Assembly (NCBI RefSeq): GCF_031455295.1
Contig: NZ_JAVDSL010000002.1
Span: forward strand, 124,001-188,000
Direction of reading: 5' to 3'
Origin: Leifsonia sp. 1010
GTDB taxonomy: Bacteria; Actinomycetota; Actinomycetes; Actinomycetales; Microbacteriaceae
Length of the DNA stretch: 64,000 nt
This document shows positions 62,449 to 64,000 of this stretch, piece by piece. The notes beneath the pieces were generated by a model. The model worked only from the letters and a program-made list of their open reading frames with translations, was not told where the DNA came from and ran no database searches. Every line of letters starts with the position of its first letter. Position 1 is the first letter of the stretch. Both the position numbers and the translations under genes were made by a program.

Positions 62449-62462
62449 GATCATATACAATC
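62449..62462. promoter_or_regulatory. Candidate GntR operator overlapping the hpa -10 box
   Basis: On the minus strand GATTGTATATGATC, symmetric as GAT-N2-TATA-N2-ATC. FCD-type GntR regulators commonly bind ATTGTATACAAT-like sites. It covers the -10 element. Confidence 0.6.
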
Positions 62463-62478
62463 TGTCGAACCTGTTCAA
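62450..62478 (-). promoter_or_regulatory. Sigma-70-type promoter of the FAH-RraA/gntR/hpaE/hpaD operon
   Basis: Minus strand: -35 TTGAAC (62478-62473), 17-nt spacer, -10 TATGAT (62455-62450). Predicted start near 62443, about 40 nt before ATG 62402. The -35 begins just after the hpaI stop codon. Confidence 0.8.
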
Positions 62479-62479
62479 G

Positions 62480-63292
62480 CTAGTACGCAGCCGGGGTGGG
62501 AGAGTCGGGCGTCGCGCCGTTGAAACGGTCGGCGAGCGCCTCCGACGCCCGGGCGAGCAGGGTGACGTCGGCGCCGACGAGCAGATAGGCGGCGCCAGCT
62601 GCCGCGTAGCGGTCTGCCGTCGCCGGGTCGAAGGCGTTCACGCCGACGGGTGTGCCCGCCGCGCGGCCGGCGGCGATCACCGACTCGACGGCCGCGACGA
62701 CGTCCGGATGGTTCTGCTGTCCGAGCAGGCCCATCGAGGCCGCGAGGTCGGCGGGGCCGACGAGGAGCGCATCCACGCCGTCGATGGCCGCGATCGCCGC
62801 TGCCTGCTCGAGCCCCTCGGTCGTTTCGATCTGCACGGTCAGCGAGACGAGGTCGTTCGCGCGGGCGAGGTAGTCGGGGATGCGGCTCCAGCGCGACGAT
62901 CGTGCGAGTGCGCTGCCGACGCCGCGGACGCCGTGCGGCGGGTAGCGCACCGCGCGCACCATGGCCTCGGCGTGGGCGACACTGTCGACCATCGGAACGA
63001 GGATGTTCTGGGCGCCCAGGTCGAGGAGCTGCTTGATCACGACCGGATCACCGATCGGCGCCCGCACCACCGGGACAGCCGGGTACGGCGCGACCGCTTG
63101 CAGCTGGGCGAGGATCGACTCGAGGTTCACGGGGGAGTGCTCCCCGTCGATCAGCACGATGTCGAGCCCGCTGCCGGCGCAGATCTCGGCGACCAGCGGG
63201 CTGCCCGCGCAGGACCACATCCCGAACAGCGTGCGGTCCGCGGATCGCAGGCGGTCGGCGAATGTCGGCGCGGGCTCTAGACGAATCGGCAT
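62480..63292 (-). CDS. hpaI: 4-hydroxy-2-oxoheptane-1,7-dioate (HpcH/HpaI) aldolase, 270 aa
   Basis: Class II aldolase of the HpcH/HpaI family, splitting the pathway end product into pyruvate and succinic semialdehyde. FGMWSCAGSPLVAEICAGSGLDIVLIDGEHSPVNLES (~23) holds the catalytic His; VQIETTEGLEQAAAIAAIDGVDALLVGPADLAASMGL (~152) holds the metal Glu and Asp. GVRGVGSALARSSRW is the substrate loop. Its ATG lies 13 nt inside the 3' end of hpaH, so the two are coupled. Confidence 0.95.
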   Translation of the reverse strand: MPIRLEPAPTFADRLRSADRTLFGMWSCAGSPLVAEICAGSGLDIVLIDGEHSPVNLESILAQLQAVAPYPAVPVVRAPIGDPVVIKQLLDLGAQNILVPMVDSVAHAEAMVRAVRYPPHGVRGVGSALARSSRWSRIPDYLARANDLVSLTVQIETTEGLEQAAAIAAIDGVDALLVGPADLAASMGLLGQQNHPDVVAAVESVIAAGRAAGTPVGVNAFDPATADRYAAAGAAYLLVGADVTLLARASEALADRFNGATPDSPTPAAY

Positions 63293-64000
63293 GTGACGGC
63301 TCCCAGGGTTCCGTAGTCGGCGTGGACGGTGTCGCCGCGCTCAACCCACATCGGGCGGGTGAACGAGCCGGCGAGGACGATGTCGCCGGCTTCGAGGCGG
63401 CTGCCGTGCTGCGCGAGCTTGTTGGCGAGCCAGGCGACGCCGGTGGCGGGATGGTCGAGCACGGCGGCGGCGACGCCGGACTCCTCGATGGTCTCGTTGC
63501 GGTACAGCAGGGCGGAGACCCAGCGCAGGTCCACCGCATCCACCGCCACCGGCCGGCCTCCGACGACCATGCCGCCCATCGCCGCGTTGTCAGAGATGGT
63601 GTCGACGATCGTGCGGCCCTGCATCTCGATCCGCGACGACAGGATCTCGAGGGCGGGGACGACGTAGCGGGTGGCGCTGAGCACGTCGAACAGGGTGACG
63701 TCGGGGCCTTCGAGCGGCTCGGCGAGGACGAACGCGAGCTCGACCTCGATGCGCACGTTCGAGAACTGGTCGAGCGGGATGACGGAACCGGTCTCGTGGA
63801 CCATGTCGGCGAAGATCGCGCCGTAGTCGGGCTCGGTGATGCCGGTCGCCTGCTGCATGACCTTCGACGTGAGGCCGATCTTGCGGCCGACGAGCCTGCG
63901 TCCCTCGGCGAGTCCGCGTTCGACCCACAGACGCTGGACCGCATACGAATCCTCGACGGTCATGTCTGGATGGCGGGCGGTGAGCAGCGGGACCGTCGTG
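63277..64000 (-). CDS. hpaH: 2-oxo-hept-4-ene-1,7-dioate hydratase, 5' end beyond window
   Basis: FAH-superfamily hydratase (MhpD/HpaH) acting one step before the aldolase. Motifs: GLAEGRRLVGRKIGLTSKVMQQ, ADMVHETGSVIP, IEVELAFVLAEPLEGPDVT (metal Glu), DNAAMGGMVVGG and VLAGSFTRPMWVERGDTV. The ATG at 63963 is not the start: the frame stays open to the window edge and reads VPLLTARHPDMTVEDSYAVQ, the family's N-terminal block. The missing part is about 25-30 residues. TAG stop at 63277. Confidence 0.93.
   Translation of the reverse strand, partial: TTVPLLTARHPDMTVEDSYAVQRLWVERGLAEGRRLVGRKIGLTSKVMQQATGITEPDYGAIFADMVHETGSVIPLDQFSNVRIEVELAFVLAEPLEGPDVTLFDVLSATRYVVPALEILSSRIEMQGRTIVDTISDNAAMGGMVVGGRPVAVDAVDLRWVSALLYRNETIEESGVAAAVLDHPATGVAWLANKLAQHGSRLEAGDIVLAGSFTRPMWVERGDTVHADYGTLGAVTCRFV

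Noticed and set aside
63277-63963. Complete 228-aa HpaH starting at ATG 63963
   Set aside because: The frame continues to the window edge and the extra residues match the conserved HpaH N-terminus, so the gene is truncated by the window.

Overview
The window is high-GC, densely packed actinobacterial chromosome. The serA-leuB-ilvE-gltX neighbourhood, the clpS/DUF2017 pair, many GTG starts and several -10 boxes placed 6-7 nt in front of a start codon point to Microbacteriaceae (Leifsonia-like); genus is an inference. I see no insertion sequence, prophage, integrase, CRISPR array, rRNA or replication origin. One tRNA, tRNA-Gln(CTG), is present. No gene-free stretch reaches 300 bases; the largest (19084-19360 and 42732-42985) are convergent intergenic regions full of hairpins.

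Layout. 1-9.2 kb: a small membrane protein, an adjacent acyltransferase-3/SGNH hydrolase pair, a beta-hydroxyacid dehydrogenase, an ECF sigma factor of the ECF42 type with its DGPF partner, an MFS transporter, a GH15 enzyme and a polytopic membrane protein. 9.3-17.9 kb: a LacI-controlled sugar operon with secreted protein, regulator, ABC importer and two GH130-like proteins behind one strong promoter and operator. 18-25.4 kb: a baeRF-like protein, GH15-clpS-DUF2017, glucose-6-phosphate dehydrogenase, two small unknowns and an ArsB-like permease. 25.5-31.1 kb: a TetR-controlled pair of MMPL and YhgE/Pip proteins; the MMPL protein carries a degenerate ABC-ATPase tail. 31-34.5 kb: an SGNH lipoprotein and otsA-otsB for trehalose.

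34.6-51.9 kb: branched-chain amino acid and serine synthesis (ilvD, ilvB, ilvN, ilvC, serA, leuB, ilvE), interrupted by cutC, a DoxX protein and a divergent TetR/MFS drug-efflux pair, followed by panE-like, FAH-family, gltX and a thioredoxin-reductase-like gene, then tRNA-Gln. 52-57.5 kb: accessory small genes, including an encapsulated-ferritin (EncFtn)-type protein with no encapsulin nearby. 57.5-64 kb: a homoprotocatechuate (4-hydroxyphenylacetate) meta-cleavage cluster, hpaD, hpaE, a GntR regulator, an FAH-RraA fusion, hpaI and hpaH; hpaH runs off the window end.

Most notable: the MMPL-ABC fusion under two identical operators, the EncFtn protein without a shell gene, the FAH-RraA fusion that may replace the two-domain HpaG, an abrupt synonymous-codon shift in the last ~290 bases of ilvD, an otsA gene whose best-placed start is ATC, a 29-bp divergent region that appears to start two leaderless mRNAs, and a small family of intergenic hairpins sharing a 12-mer.
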